This document shows, one piece after another, positions 1 to 9,138 of a DNA stretch of 64,000 nucleotides. Source of the DNA: Phycisphaerales bacterium. Its GTDB lineage: Bacteria; Planctomycetota; Phycisphaerae; Phycisphaerales; UBA1924. Where the stretch lies: positions 1-64,000 of the forward strand of contig JADLCX010000063.1 of the NCBI GenBank assembly GCA_020846975.1. The letters are read 5' to 3'. Positions within the stretch are counted from its first letter, which is position 1, and each line of letters begins with the position of its first letter. The translations under genes and the position numbers were made by a program. Below the pieces are notes generated by a model, which saw only the letters and a program-made list of their open reading frames with translations, searched no databases and had not been told where the DNA came from.

Positions 1-27
1 GAAGTGCCGAGTCACCGAGTTGGTCAT
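1..27 (-). CDS. start of an unidentified gene, cut by the window edge
   Basis: On the minus strand an ATG at 27 opens a frame that stays open to the window edge (MTNSVTRHF). A GGAGG sits 5 nt upstream of it, at 33-37. An alternative in-frame ATG lies at 72. It follows rsmA on the same strand by about 70 nt, so it may be the next gene of that operon. Nine codons are too few to identify a product; the call rests only on the ribosome binding site and the open frame. Confidence 0.35.
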
Positions 28-98
28 CCTGACCTCCGCTTGATCCACGGCCTCCGCCGTGTCACCAAGCATCGATCAGCATCACCATCGTTCAGTCA

Positions 99-1013
99 TT
101 ATTCGGCAATAATGCGGTTGCCCTGATCCGGGCCGATTCGGCCCAGGGCGCACCCGAAGGAGACGACCTGCTCGGGCGTCAGGGACTCGGCACGAACCGT
201 CGGCACGATCGCCGCACACCCCGGCGACGCGGCCACCCGGTTCCAATCGACTTCTCGGCCCAGGAGCGAACCGACCTGCTTGCGACGCTGGGCGAAGATC
301 ACCCGGCAGAACTCGCTCAGGCCTTCGGCGTCGCGGGTCAAGGGGTCGGCGCGGCGGGCAAGGAGCACCATGCTGCTGGTCACCTCCGGCCGGGGCCAGA
401 AGCACTCGGGCGGCGCACCGGCGATGCGGTCCATGCTTGCGAGAGCCTGGGCGATGACCGCCAGCGCCCCGTAATCCTTCGTCCCCGGCCGCGCGAGCAG
501 TCGATCGGCGACCTCTTTCTGGATGGTGACCGCCATGACCGCGCACTCAGGATGATGCAGCAGCAGGGTCAGCATCAGGGGCGTGGCCGCGCCGTAGGGC
601 AGATTGGAGACCAGCGTGAACGCCGGGCGCGGCTCGCCCGAACCCGCCGCGCGGAGCGCCTTGTACGCCGCGGCGGAGAGCGTGCGCTTGTCGTCGAGGC
701 AGTCCCCATGAACGAGCGTGAATCGCCCGCCGCCGGGCTTGCCCGGCATCGAGTCGGCGAGGATTCCGGAGAGGGCATCGTCCAGTTCACACACCACGAC
801 CCGGCATCCGCGTGCGAGCAGTTCCTCGGTCATCGTGCCTGTTCCGGGCCCGACCTCGAGCACCAGGTCGTCCGCACGCACCCCGGAAGCGTCGACGAGC
901 TTTCGGATCAGGTTGTGGTCGATCAGGAAGTTCTGCCCGAGCGACCGCTTGGGACGGAGGCCGTGGGCTTCAAGGAGTGACTTGATCTCGGCCAGGGTCT
1001 GCACGCGGCTCAC
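99..1013 (-). CDS. rsmA: 16S rRNA (adenine1518-N6/adenine1519-N6) dimethyltransferase RsmA/KsgA
   Basis: This enzyme uses S-adenosylmethionine to dimethylate two adjacent adenines in the 3' helix of 16S rRNA during small-subunit maturation. The 304-residue product has the family opening PKRSLGQNFLID (residues 21-32), the SAM-binding loop GPGTGT (55-60), an acidic ELD at the end of strand 2 and the catalytic NLPY motif (137-140). Length is slightly above the usual 270-290. Its ATG overlaps the stop codon of the upstream HAD gene (ATGA), so the two are translationally coupled. Family identification is secure. Confidence 0.95.
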   Translation of the reverse strand: MSRVQTLAEIKSLLEAHGLRPKRSLGQNFLIDHNLIRKLVDASGVRADDLVLEVGPGTGTMTEELLARGCRVVVCELDDALSGILADSMPGKPGGGRFTLVHGDCLDDKRTLSAAAYKALRAAGSGEPRPAFTLVSNLPYGAATPLMLTLLLHHPECAVMAVTIQKEVADRLLARPGTKDYGALAVIAQALASMDRIAGAPPECFWPRPEVTSSMVLLARRADPLTRDAEGLSEFCRVIFAQRRKQVGSLLGREVDWNRVAASPGCAAIVPTVRAESLTPEQVVSFGCALGRIGPDQGNRIIAE

Positions 1014-1918
1014 CAGTCCCCATCGAGCACCCGGTCGATCGCGTGGGCCACACCATCCTCGTCGTGTCGCCGCGTCACGCGCCGCGATACCGCCAAGGCC
1101 TCGGGAACGGAGTTGCCCATCGCGATCGACAGCCCCGCCCGCTCAAGCATCGCCACGTCGTTGACATCGTTGCCGATCGCGACCACGCGCTCGGTCGCGA
1201 TGCCATCGCGCTCGGCCAGCCACTCGATCGCCGTCCACTTGTTCACCTTGCGGTCGAAGGCCTCGAAGATCAGCACCTGCGATCCCGGATCGCCCGGATC
1301 GTTCTGGGGGGCCACCGCGCCGAAGTGGTGAAACTGCACCCGCTCGCCGAACTCGCGCCGGATCTCCTCCGCGGCGGCCGTCGTCTCACGCCGCGGACCG
1401 CATATCCCCACACGAACCGTGTGCTCGGGGTGCTCGTCGTGCGCCAGGTCGGGCACGACCTTCACGTTCACTCGCAACTGCTCGAACCACCACCGACTCA
1501 CGGGGTCAATCCCCGACTCACCTCGCGGCGAGACGATCACGTAATCGTGCCCCCGCGGATCGCCCGCCGCGCCCGTCGCATCCGCATCTTTCAGGATCAG
1601 CACCGCGTGCCCGTGTCCGAGCATGCACCGCGTCATGTCCCGCACCAGCACGTGGTCTATCGGGAACTTGTGCAGCGTTCGCTCGTTGTTTGGACAAGTC
1701 AGGATCGCCCCGCCGGCCACCACAACAGGGTCGTGCTGCCCGATGTCGCGGGCGATGTGCCGGCATTCCACCCACCCTCGCCCGGTGCAGATGGAGATGC
1801 GATACCCGGCACGTCGTGCGCGATCCAACGCGCGGCGGTTGGCCGCGGACACCATGTGGTCCGAACCCAGCAGGGTCCCGTCGAGGTCAATGGCCAAGAG
1901 GTCGTAGCGGCGACTCAC
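1010..1918 (-). CDS. Cof-type HAD-superfamily phosphatase
   Basis: A cytosolic HAD hydrolase of the Cof/IIB subgroup, which usually dephosphorylates sugar phosphates or nucleotides; the substrate cannot be told from sequence. The 302-residue protein starts at a GTG and carries motif I DLDGTL (residues 11-16), with the nucleophile and acid/base aspartates. The C-terminal GNDVNDVAML block supplies the magnesium-binding aspartates, and a C2-type cap lies between. It is the first gene of the rsmA pair and is divergent from ftsW across 77 bp. Confidence 0.85.
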   Translation of the reverse strand: MSRRYDLLAIDLDGTLLGSDHMVSAANRRALDRARRAGYRISICTGRGWVECRHIARDIGQHDPVVVAGGAILTCPNNERTLHKFPIDHVLVRDMTRCMLGHGHAVLILKDADATGAAGDPRGHDYVIVSPRGESGIDPVSRWWFEQLRVNVKVVPDLAHDEHPEHTVRVGICGPRRETTAAAEEIRREFGERVQFHHFGAVAPQNDPGDPGSQVLIFEAFDRKVNKWTAIEWLAERDGIATERVVAIGNDVNDVAMLERAGLSIAMGNSVPEALAVSRRVTRRHDEDGVAHAIDRVLDGDW

Positions 1919-1995
1919 GGGGTCAGGGTAGAGCGCGTCTCGAAGGGCGCGGCGATTGTGGGCCGGACACCGCCACAGTCGCCGATATTCCTCGG

Positions 1996-3741
1996 ATGCT
2001 GCGCCCCGATGTCGCGTTGGTCCCGGTCCGCCCTCTGCACGAGACCGGGGAGCCTTCCCGTCCGCTCCTGACCGCGGGCCAGGGGATCGCTCTGTGCGTG
2101 CTGGCGCTGCTGACCATGGGCGTGGTCATGGTCAACTCGGCGGGCATGAGCGTTGATCGAACCCGGGCCGTCACCGCCGAGTCGCTGCTGTTCAGCAAGT
2201 CCACGATCTACATGGCCCTCGCGATGGCCGCGCTCGCGCTCGTGGCCGTCCTGCCGATTCGGAGGCTGACGGCGCGCTGGGTCGAGCGCGCGCCGCGAAC
2301 CATCCAGACCACGAACGGCTCGTGGCTGACCAACCAGTTCCGGCATTGGGCACGGCTGGCGCCCCTATGGATATTCGTCGCGTGCTCCATCGGCCTGCTC
2401 AGCCTCGTGTACGTGCCGGTGATCGGGAAGGAAGTCAACCACTCCCACCGCTGGATCAACCTCCACGCGCCCGGCCTGGATTCGGTCCAGCCCAGCGAGA
2501 TCGCCAAGTGGACGCTCATCATCGCCGTCGCGTGGTACTGCTGCCGCAACGCCCGGAACATGGCCAGTTTCTGGACCGGCCTGCTTCCGGGCCTCGCCGC
2601 CGCCGGCGCGGTCTCGGCCTTCATCGTGCTGGAGGACCTGGGCACGGGCGCGCTGCTGGGTATGGTCGCGTGCATCCTGCTCATCGCCGGGGGCGCGCGA
2701 CTGTGGCACCTGCTCGTTCTCGCGCCGCTGCCAATGGCGGCGATGGCCGCGGCGATCGTCACCAGCGACTACCGCACCCACCGCATCCTGGCATTCCTGA
2801 ATCCCTACGAGGACCCCAAGGGGATCGGCTACCACATGATCCAGTCGATGGTCGCGGTCGCCAACGGACAGTTCTTCGGCACGGGCCTCGGGCACGGCCT
2901 CCAGAAGTTCGGATACCTGCCCGAGGACACGACTGACTTCGTGTTCGCGATCGTCTGCGAAGAACTCGGCGTTTTTGGGGGCGCGCTGGTGGTCTTCCTG
3001 TACGGCGCGATGCTCTGGTGCATCCTGGCCATCATCCGGCGCGAGCCCTCGCGTTTCCTGAAGCTCGTCGCGCTCGGCGTCATGGCCACCGTGGCCGTCC
3101 AGGCGATCATCAACCTGGCGGTCGTCACCGGCCTGGGGCCGACCAAGGGCATCGCTCTGCCCTTGCTCTCCTCGGGCGGCACCGGCTGGATCCTCACGGC
3201 CGCTTCGCTGGGCCTCATCATCGCGATGGACCGCACGCACGCTCAGGCGGCCGTGTCGCTCGCCGACTCGGAGCCCGGCGCGGCCGAGCCGAACGCGGAC
3301 GAACCCGCGGCCGACCTCCACACTTCGACACCCGCCGAAGCGCCGACCGCCGCGGCGATCGGTCCTTTCTCGCTGGTTCCCGACGACACCCGATTCGCGC
3401 CGCTCTACGAGTCCGCCTCGCTCGACCAGCCCGCCGAAAGCCCCACGTTCGATCTGGTGAGCACGGTCGATGCCCGCGCCGCCTCCAGCCAGTTGCTGAT
3501 CGGGGACGACCCCGGCCCTTCCGCCGGACCCGCAGGGGTCGACCAGATGCCCGCGCCCGCCGACTCGAACCTCACACAGCCCCAGTTCAGCCCGACCATG
3601 GATGTCGCGCCCGGCGAGACAGGCAGGCTCTTCGGGGAGTCCATCGCGGCACAGCCCGACCAGACCCCCGAGGTTGTCATCACGGACCAGGCCCGCGACT
3701 GGCCACCCCCGGTTTCCTCGCACAGAATTGCCGAGACCTGA
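1996..3741 (+). CDS. ftsW: FtsW/RodA/SpoVE-family peptidoglycan glycosyltransferase, probably FtsW
   Basis: A SEDS polytopic membrane enzyme that polymerises lipid II; placement directly before murG argues for the division form FtsW. I start it at the ATG at 1996, since the upstream part of the open frame is low-complexity and overlaps the divergent HAD gene. The 581-residue product has about ten membrane helices. Conserved SEDS segments include GQFFGTGLGHGLQKFGYLPE and the later LLSSGGTG loop. Unusual is a C-terminal extension of about 165 residues rich in Ala, Pro and Asp after the last helix, likely a disordered cytoplasmic tail. RodA is the alternative. Confidence 0.9.
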   Translation: MLRPDVALVPVRPLHETGEPSRPLLTAGQGIALCVLALLTMGVVMVNSAGMSVDRTRAVTAESLLFSKSTIYMALAMAALALVAVLPIRRLTARWVERAPRTIQTTNGSWLTNQFRHWARLAPLWIFVACSIGLLSLVYVPVIGKEVNHSHRWINLHAPGLDSVQPSEIAKWTLIIAVAWYCCRNARNMASFWTGLLPGLAAAGAVSAFIVLEDLGTGALLGMVACILLIAGGARLWHLLVLAPLPMAAMAAAIVTSDYRTHRILAFLNPYEDPKGIGYHMIQSMVAVANGQFFGTGLGHGLQKFGYLPEDTTDFVFAIVCEELGVFGGALVVFLYGAMLWCILAIIRREPSRFLKLVALGVMATVAVQAIINLAVVTGLGPTKGIALPLLSSGGTGWILTAASLGLIIAMDRTHAQAAVSLADSEPGAAEPNADEPAADLHTSTPAEAPTAAAIGPFSLVPDDTRFAPLYESASLDQPAESPTFDLVSTVDARAASSQLLIGDDPGPSAGPAGVDQMPAPADSNLTQPQFSPTMDVAPGETGRLFGESIAAQPDQTPEVVITDQARDWPPPVSSHRIAET

Positions 3742-3783
3742 GCGTACCGTCACCACCGCACGCGCACCCCACCTGTTCAGATC

Positions 3784-4992
3784 ATGATCACCTACCTCTT
3801 CGCAGGCGGCGGAACCGGCGGCCACCTCTATCCGGGGCTGGCGATTGCTGAACAACTTCGCAAACTCTCCAAGGTGCCCGTCCGAACGGTGTTCATCTGT
3901 TCCGACAGGCCGCTCGACCGGGAGATTCTCGAGAAGCAGCGTGTCGAGTTCGTGGTCTCCGAAGCCAAACCTTTGAGCCTTCGCATCTCCGCCGGCCTGC
4001 GGTTCTTCCGCGCATGGGGCAAGAGCGTTCGCCAGTGTCGCGACCTCATCGCCGAACACCGCACCGCAGGCTCGACCGACCAGCCCGGCGCCGTGATGCT
4101 CGTGGCGATGGGCGGGTTCGTCGCCGCGCCCGCCGCGAAGGCCGCGTGCGATGAGCGGGTCCCGATCGCGCTGGTCAACCTCGACGCCGTACCCGGCAAG
4201 GCCAACCGGTGGATCGCTCAACGGGCGTTCTGCGTGTACTCCGCCACCCGCCCGCGCCCGGGCACCGGCCTGCCGGAGTCAACCGCCGTCGTGCCGCCGA
4301 TCGTCCGGATGCAGGCATCCGCCGGCCTGTCGGTGGAAGGCGGGGCCATCGGTCGCGCCGAATGCCGACGACGGCTGGGCCTCGATCCCGAGGCCCCGAC
4401 GCTCATGATCACCGGTGGCAGCCAGGGCGCCAAGAGCATCAACGACTTCGTCACCGCGTTCGTAGAGTCCGACGCCGGGCAGCACGCCCTGAAGATCGAT
4501 CCGAAGGCCGCGGGCCGACGCCCGTGGCAGATCATCCACCAGACCGGCAAGGACGCCGACTCCGATGTCGCCGAGGCGTACAAGCGCGCGGGGCTGGACG
4601 CGGTCGTGCGGTCCTTCGCCGACGCCATGGGCGATTGGTGGGGCGCGGCCGATCTGGCCATCGCCCGCGCCGGTGCCGGCAACGTCGCCGAGGTGTGGGC
4701 CAACAAGGTGCCCGCGCTCTTCATGCCCTACCCCTTCCACGCCGACGAGCACCAGCGATTCAACGCCCTCCCCGTGGAAGAGGCCGGCGGGTGCCGCATC
4801 GTGCGGGACCAGATCGATCCGAACAAGAACCTCGATTCGATCGGGCCGGTCCTCCGGTCCCTTCTCGACTCCACCGAACTCCGCAAGCAGATGTGGGCGG
4901 GCCTCGAGAAGCTCGGCCCCGCCGACGGTGCCCAGCGAATCGCCGCATCCCTTCTCGAACTCACGACACCCGCGACCGGCTACGCCCGGTAA
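3784..4992 (+). CDS. murG: UDP-GlcNAc:undecaprenyl-PP-MurNAc-pentapeptide GlcNAc transferase MurG
   Basis: MurG adds GlcNAc to lipid I to make lipid II on the cytoplasmic membrane face. The protein opens with the family loop GGGTGGHLYPGLA (residues 8-20). It has the second-domain TGGSQGA loop and the UDP-GlcNAc site around GAGNVAEVWANKVPALFMPY. At 402 residues it is about 40 longer than typical because of extra loops. It lies 42 bp after ftsW, giving the usual ftsW-murG order. Presence of murG and ftsW shows a peptidoglycan-synthesising organism. Confidence 0.95.
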   Translation: MITYLFAGGGTGGHLYPGLAIAEQLRKLSKVPVRTVFICSDRPLDREILEKQRVEFVVSEAKPLSLRISAGLRFFRAWGKSVRQCRDLIAEHRTAGSTDQPGAVMLVAMGGFVAAPAAKAACDERVPIALVNLDAVPGKANRWIAQRAFCVYSATRPRPGTGLPESTAVVPPIVRMQASAGLSVEGGAIGRAECRRRLGLDPEAPTLMITGGSQGAKSINDFVTAFVESDAGQHALKIDPKAAGRRPWQIIHQTGKDADSDVAEAYKRAGLDAVVRSFADAMGDWWGAADLAIARAGAGNVAEVWANKVPALFMPYPFHADEHQRFNALPVEEAGGCRIVRDQIDPNKNLDSIGPVLRSLLDSTELRKQMWAGLEKLGPADGAQRIAASLLELTTPATGYAR

Positions 4993-5081
4993 CGCCGCAC
5001 AAACCATCCCGGCGGCTCCACCGGGCTCGCCCGCGGGCCTTCCGACATGCCGCCGCCCCCAGCGGTGTTAGACTCTTGGAC

Positions 5082-5876
5082 ATGCCCGGATCCGTCACCC
5101 ATCCGCCCGCGGAAACCGCGGGGGCCGACCTCTCGCAGCCGCGCTGCGTGCTGTTCAGCCGACCGGGCCAGGCCGTCCCCAGCGACCTGCTGAACAGCCT
5201 CGCGCGGCGCATCGGCCGCATCGCTTCCTGCACAGACGCCTACACCGCCATGGCGGAGGTCTGCGCCGTCGAACGTGATCGCGCCACGTCCGACCCGGCG
5301 CTGCCCGCGGCGACCGTGCTGGTGCTCATCGAGCCTCACGCCCTGAGCGACGCCGCGGAAATCGTCTCTCAACTCCGGCTGTTCGCGCCGGCCGCGGTGT
5401 GCTGGAAGTTCGAGTCCGGCGCGAACCCCCGGCTCTCGGCGATCGTCGATGCCGATGTGGTAACGTGGACCGCCAAGCCCAGCCCGCCCCCTCCCCACAA
5501 CGCGACGGCCGCCAGCCAGCCCAGCCGCCGTGCGGATGTCCCGTCCGCGCCCGCTCCGCGGCTGCGCATCGCGGGTGCGTCACTGCCCGACCCATCCGGT
5601 CCGCTGCCCGACCAGCCCGAGATCGTGGTGCGCCCGCAGCCTCGCGTCGCCCGATCGTCGCTCTCACCCGGAGGTTCGACACCACTTCCCTCGCCACCGA
5701 ACCCGATGCGGCAGCCGCCCCCGCTCACGCTCCGCGGCGTTGGTCGTGCCACATCCGACGACTCGGCCCCGCCTCCTCCTCGACCGGCGCTCACCGCCGA
5801 AGAACTCCGCATGCTCCTCGGCGATGACCCCGCGGAGCACGGCCCGATGAACGGGGCAACGGGTGGTGCGCCATGA
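5082..5876 (+). CDS. hypothetical protein with an N-terminal receiver-like fold and Pro-rich tail
   Basis: I do not recognise a named family. The first ~110 residues alternate hydrophobic strands and helices (CVLFSRPGQAVPSDLLNSLA, then TVLVLIEPHAL) in a way that resembles a CheY-like or other Rossmannoid domain. The second half is Pro/Ser/Ala-rich and probably disordered. The ATG at 5082 lies close downstream of murG. Its stop overlaps the start of the GGDEF gene (ATGA at 5873-5876), so the two products are probably made together and may act in one signalling step. Confidence 0.6.
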   Translation: MPGSVTHPPAETAGADLSQPRCVLFSRPGQAVPSDLLNSLARRIGRIASCTDAYTAMAEVCAVERDRATSDPALPAATVLVLIEPHALSDAAEIVSQLRLFAPAAVCWKFESGANPRLSAIVDADVVTWTAKPSPPPPHNATAASQPSRRADVPSAPAPRLRIAGASLPDPSGPLPDQPEIVVRPQPRVARSSLSPGGSTPLPSPPNPMRQPPPLTLRGVGRATSDDSAPPPPRPALTAEELRMLLGDDPAEHGPMNGATGGAP

Positions 5877-7234
5877 GCGCGGCGCCCGATCGTCAGCCCA
5901 GGAACGCTTCCCCGCGCGGCTCGCGCATAGCCGGCGACCCGACCATACGCGTCGTCGTTGTCGGACACACCGCGCTCCACGGCGTCGACGCCGCGCTGCG
6001 CCTCGACGGCGCGATCGAACTTATTCGCGCCCGCACGCCCCTGACCGCCCTCGGAGAACTCGCCGACCCGATCGATGACCGCAGCCCTCGCGATGCGGTC
6101 GTTGTCGTCTCTCCCGAGGCCGTGCCGCCGGAGCGCACTTCCGCGTTCGCTTCCGCAGTGCGCCGGATCGTGCCCCACGCCCGGCTCCTGACCCTCGCGG
6201 CCGAGGTCCCGCACGGATTCGACGGGCGGCTCAACCTCGACGACCCCACACGGCCGCTGGCCGCGCAGGTCAAGCAGAGCGCCGCGGCGTCGACGCCGCC
6301 GCCCGCCACGCCCGCGCCGACCCCCGCCCGCGACACACCACCACCGTCCGCGCCCGCGGTCCAGTTGTCCCCGGCGCTGCCGACACCCGCGTCGGCAATG
6401 GCCCTCGGGCAGGACGCCGTCGCCGCCGCGCTCGAAGGCGCCCGCCTCCGACTCGGCGCGTCCGACGCACGCTTCATCCCTTCCGGCACGGAGCCGCCCG
6501 CCGACGCGGCGACCTTCGCTGTCCCCGTCACATTCGCCGGTCGGACGCTCGGCCGGCTCATCGTCGTGACATCGGCCGACACCCCCGCGCCCACGCTCGA
6601 GTCTCTCGCCGCGGAGGCCGAGCAGCTCGGCGCGTGGGTGGCGTTGAGCCGCCAGCAGGCGCAACTCCGGCACGCCGCGTTCACCGACGACCTGACGGGC
6701 GCATGGAACCGGCGGTACTTCGGCCGCTTCCTCGCCGCGGCCATCGAGAAGGCCGCCGAGTCACGCCACTCCGTCACGCTGCTCGCGTTCGATGTTGACA
6801 ACTTCAAGACCTACAACGACCGCTTCGGACACGCCGCGGGCGACGAAATCCTCGTGGAGATCGTCCGGCTGCTCAACGCGTGCATCCGCTCCTCCGACCG
6901 CGTGTGCCGGATCGGGGGCGACGAGTTCGCCGTGATCTTCCACGACCCCGACGGCCCGCGCGGCCCCGCCGGCGCGCCGACCTCGCCCCGCTCGATCTCC
7001 GACATCGTCAAGCGCTTCCAGAAGCAGATCGTCGAGCATCGATTCCCCAAGCTCGGCGAACTCGCACCCGGATCGCTCACGGTCTCGGGCGGCATGGCGA
7101 CCTTCCCGTGGGACGGCCGAACCGTGCAGCAACTGCTCGACCGCGCCGACGAACTCGCGCTCCAGAGCAAGAAGGTGGGCAAGAACCACATCACGCTCGG
7201 TCCGGGCGCGGAAAAAGCGTGCAGCCCTTCGTGA
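5873..7234 (+). CDS. GGDEF-domain diguanylate cyclase with receiver-like and GAF-like regions
   Basis: Predicted soluble enzyme making cyclic di-GMP from two GTP. The 453-residue protein has a receiver-like N-terminus (about 25-115), a Pro-rich linker, a GAF-like region (about 190-275) and a C-terminal GGDEF domain starting at DDLTGAWNRRYF. The active-site signature is an intact GGDEF near residue 349. An RxxD inhibitory site (RSSD) sits exactly five residues before it, so product inhibition is expected. The receiver-like domain lacks an obvious phospho-acceptor in the usual context. Coupled to the preceding gene by a 4-bp overlap. Confidence 0.88.
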   Translation: MSAAPDRQPRNASPRGSRIAGDPTIRVVVVGHTALHGVDAALRLDGAIELIRARTPLTALGELADPIDDRSPRDAVVVVSPEAVPPERTSAFASAVRRIVPHARLLTLAAEVPHGFDGRLNLDDPTRPLAAQVKQSAAASTPPPATPAPTPARDTPPPSAPAVQLSPALPTPASAMALGQDAVAAALEGARLRLGASDARFIPSGTEPPADAATFAVPVTFAGRTLGRLIVVTSADTPAPTLESLAAEAEQLGAWVALSRQQAQLRHAAFTDDLTGAWNRRYFGRFLAAAIEKAAESRHSVTLLAFDVDNFKTYNDRFGHAAGDEILVEIVRLLNACIRSSDRVCRIGGDEFAVIFHDPDGPRGPAGAPTSPRSISDIVKRFQKQIVEHRFPKLGELAPGSLTVSGGMATFPWDGRTVQQLLDRADELALQSKKVGKNHITLGPGAEKACSPS

Positions 7235-7243
7235 CCGGGCGCA

Positions 7244-8287
7244 TCAGACCCGTGACGCGTAGCCCCGAACCGTGTCGCGGAACGCGCGGGGCTTCACACC
7301 AAGCTGAACGGCCGCCTTGGTGGTGTCGGCCGTGCTGTCCTGCGCGCCCATCAGTGCCTGCCCCTTGTCAAACGGCAGCAACCGGCCCAGGCCCAGCGCA
7401 CCCGCCACCGTGGCGATCATGGCCGCGTGATCCGAAGGGACGAACCACGGCTTGAGCCCCTTGTTCGTGCCCGGAAGCGTGTCGCGGAAGAACTCCAGCA
7501 TCTGCGACCAGCCGAGAACTTCCGCGCCGACGAGGTTGTAGATCTCGCCGACCGAGTCCGAACGCACGATCGCCTCACAGAACGCCGCCGCGACATCCTC
7601 GACCGCCACCGGCTGAACCTTCGGCTCGATCCAGTCCACGCGCCCGCCGGGCATGGTCGAATCCAAGCGTTTCCTCGCGAAGTACGGCAGGAAGAAGTAC
7701 GGCGGCAGATCGCCCGTGCACAGGTCGTGCATCAGTTGAACGAACTCTCCGTCCGGGCCGTGGATCAAGCCCGGGCGGAAGATCGTCCAGTCCAGGTCCG
7801 TTCCATCGCCGAAGGCGCGGCGGACGTACCGCTCCGCCTCCCACTTGGTCTTCTGATACTCCGCGCGACCCTCCGGCCCGGCCCCGAGCGCGGACATGTG
7901 CAGGAACCGCTTGACCCCCGCCGTGCGGCAGGCGTCGACGATCGCCCGGGTCGCGCCAACGTGCACGCGCTGAAAGGTCTGAGGTCGATCGGCCGAATCG
8001 CCGCGGACCTCGCGGATGATGCCGACCAGGTGGACGCACACACCCGCGCCGGCAACCAACCTGCCCAGCGCCGAAGCATCGCACGCATCCCCGGCGATCC
8101 ACTCGACCCTCGAACGCTCCGCGCCGAACACCGACGCGGCCTTCTGCGGATCCCTCGCCAGGGCACGCACCTTGTGGCCGCGTGCCAGCAGTTCCCGCAC
8201 GATGTAACGGCCCACAAACCCGGTCGCGCCGGTCAGAGCGACCGTCTGGGTTCCCGGGTTCGACGCTTGCTCGCGATGGGTGCTCAT
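7244..8287 (-). CDS. NAD(P)-binding epimerase/dehydratase-like protein (extended/atypical SDR)
   Basis: An atypical short-chain dehydrogenase of the complex-I-39-kDa/NmrA-like type; substrate unknown. The nucleotide-binding loop GATGFVGR follows strand 1, and the later YQKTKWEAERYV segment carries the YxxxK pair typical of SDR catalysis. I use the ATG at 8287, which puts the TVALTGATGF strand about 13 residues in; an in-frame start at 8338 would only add low-complexity sequence. It is convergent with the GGDEF gene, with 9 bp between the stop codons. Confidence 0.8.
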   Translation of the reverse strand: MSTHREQASNPGTQTVALTGATGFVGRYIVRELLARGHKVRALARDPQKAASVFGAERSRVEWIAGDACDASALGRLVAGAGVCVHLVGIIREVRGDSADRPQTFQRVHVGATRAIVDACRTAGVKRFLHMSALGAGPEGRAEYQKTKWEAERYVRRAFGDGTDLDWTIFRPGLIHGPDGEFVQLMHDLCTGDLPPYFFLPYFARKRLDSTMPGGRVDWIEPKVQPVAVEDVAAAFCEAIVRSDSVGEIYNLVGAEVLGWSQMLEFFRDTLPGTNKGLKPWFVPSDHAAMIATVAGALGLGRLLPFDKGQALMGAQDSTADTTKAAVQLGVKPRAFRDTVRGYASRV

Positions 8288-8373
8288 GGTGTGGCCGCAT
8301 GATAGTCGGCGCGGCCGTCCGGGTTCGATCGTCGCCACCGTCTGCCGCCGAGCCCGGTACGATCCCGCGGCCC

Positions 8374-9138
8374 ATGCCGAACAACTTCCAGTACATCAAG
8401 CTCATCATCATCCTGCTGTTCGTCGGGTTCTCCGTTGCCTCGTTCCTCTACCGCAAGTTCAAGGAACAGCAGCAGCAGCAGCAGGCCAAGCTGGATGCGC
8501 TGCGCCGGCGCGAGCAGATGCTGCGGACGGGCCGTGTCGAACACGCCGAAACCTTGCCGCAACCTGGCTCGATCGAGCCAACTCCGCAGCAATCGCCCCA
8601 GCCCGCGACGCCGCACGATGAAGCCCGTCGCCGTCTTCAGGAGCTCGCGGCCCAGCGTCGTCGAGAACTCGAAGCCATGACCCGACGGGCCGCGGGTGGC
8701 CCGCCGACTCAGGCACCCTCGCCACCTCCTGTCTCAAGACCGTTCCCCGCCCGACCCATCGCGACGCGGACCACGCCGCCGCGATCCCCTGTGCCGCCGC
8801 GTCAGACCGGAATCCCCAATAACGCGGCCGAGCAGGCCCGCCGACAGGCCCAGAAGGCCGCGAAGGCCGAAGAGGCCCGCAAGCGCTCGGAGCGGGAGAA
8901 ACTGGCGAGAGACGAACGCGCACGCGCGACCCAGTCCCTCGCGACCGACTCCGCGTCGCAGCCGAGCGCCGAACCGTCGCCCTCATCCCTGTCATCGCCG
9001 ACCGGGGCGATCCGAAGTCTCGCGGCCGGCGTTCCCGTCGGAAGCCGCCATCCCGAAGACTGGCGACGCGCGATCGTCATGATGGAACTGCTCGCCCCTC
9101 CCGCCGGGTTGCGCGACGATCAGGCCCGCGTGTTCTAA
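8374..9138 (+). CDS. hypothetical single-pass membrane protein with charged coiled-coil tail
   Basis: No family recognised. The 254-residue product begins with one hydrophobic helix (YIKLIIILLFVGFSVASFLY), followed directly by a Gln-rich run coded by six CAG codons and a long Arg/Glu/Ala-rich region that should form coiled coil with Pro-rich breaks. Only the last ~40 residues look folded. The start is the first ATG giving the membrane helix at residues 4-25. Its stop TAA shares bases with the stop TAG of the convergent lipoprotein gene. Confidence 0.6.
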   Translation: MPNNFQYIKLIIILLFVGFSVASFLYRKFKEQQQQQQAKLDALRRREQMLRTGRVEHAETLPQPGSIEPTPQQSPQPATPHDEARRRLQELAAQRRRELEAMTRRAAGGPPTQAPSPPPVSRPFPARPIATRTTPPRSPVPPRQTGIPNNAAEQARRQAQKAAKAEEARKRSEREKLARDERARATQSLATDSASQPSAEPSPSSLSSPTGAIRSLAAGVPVGSRHPEDWRRAIVMMELLAPPAGLRDDQARVF

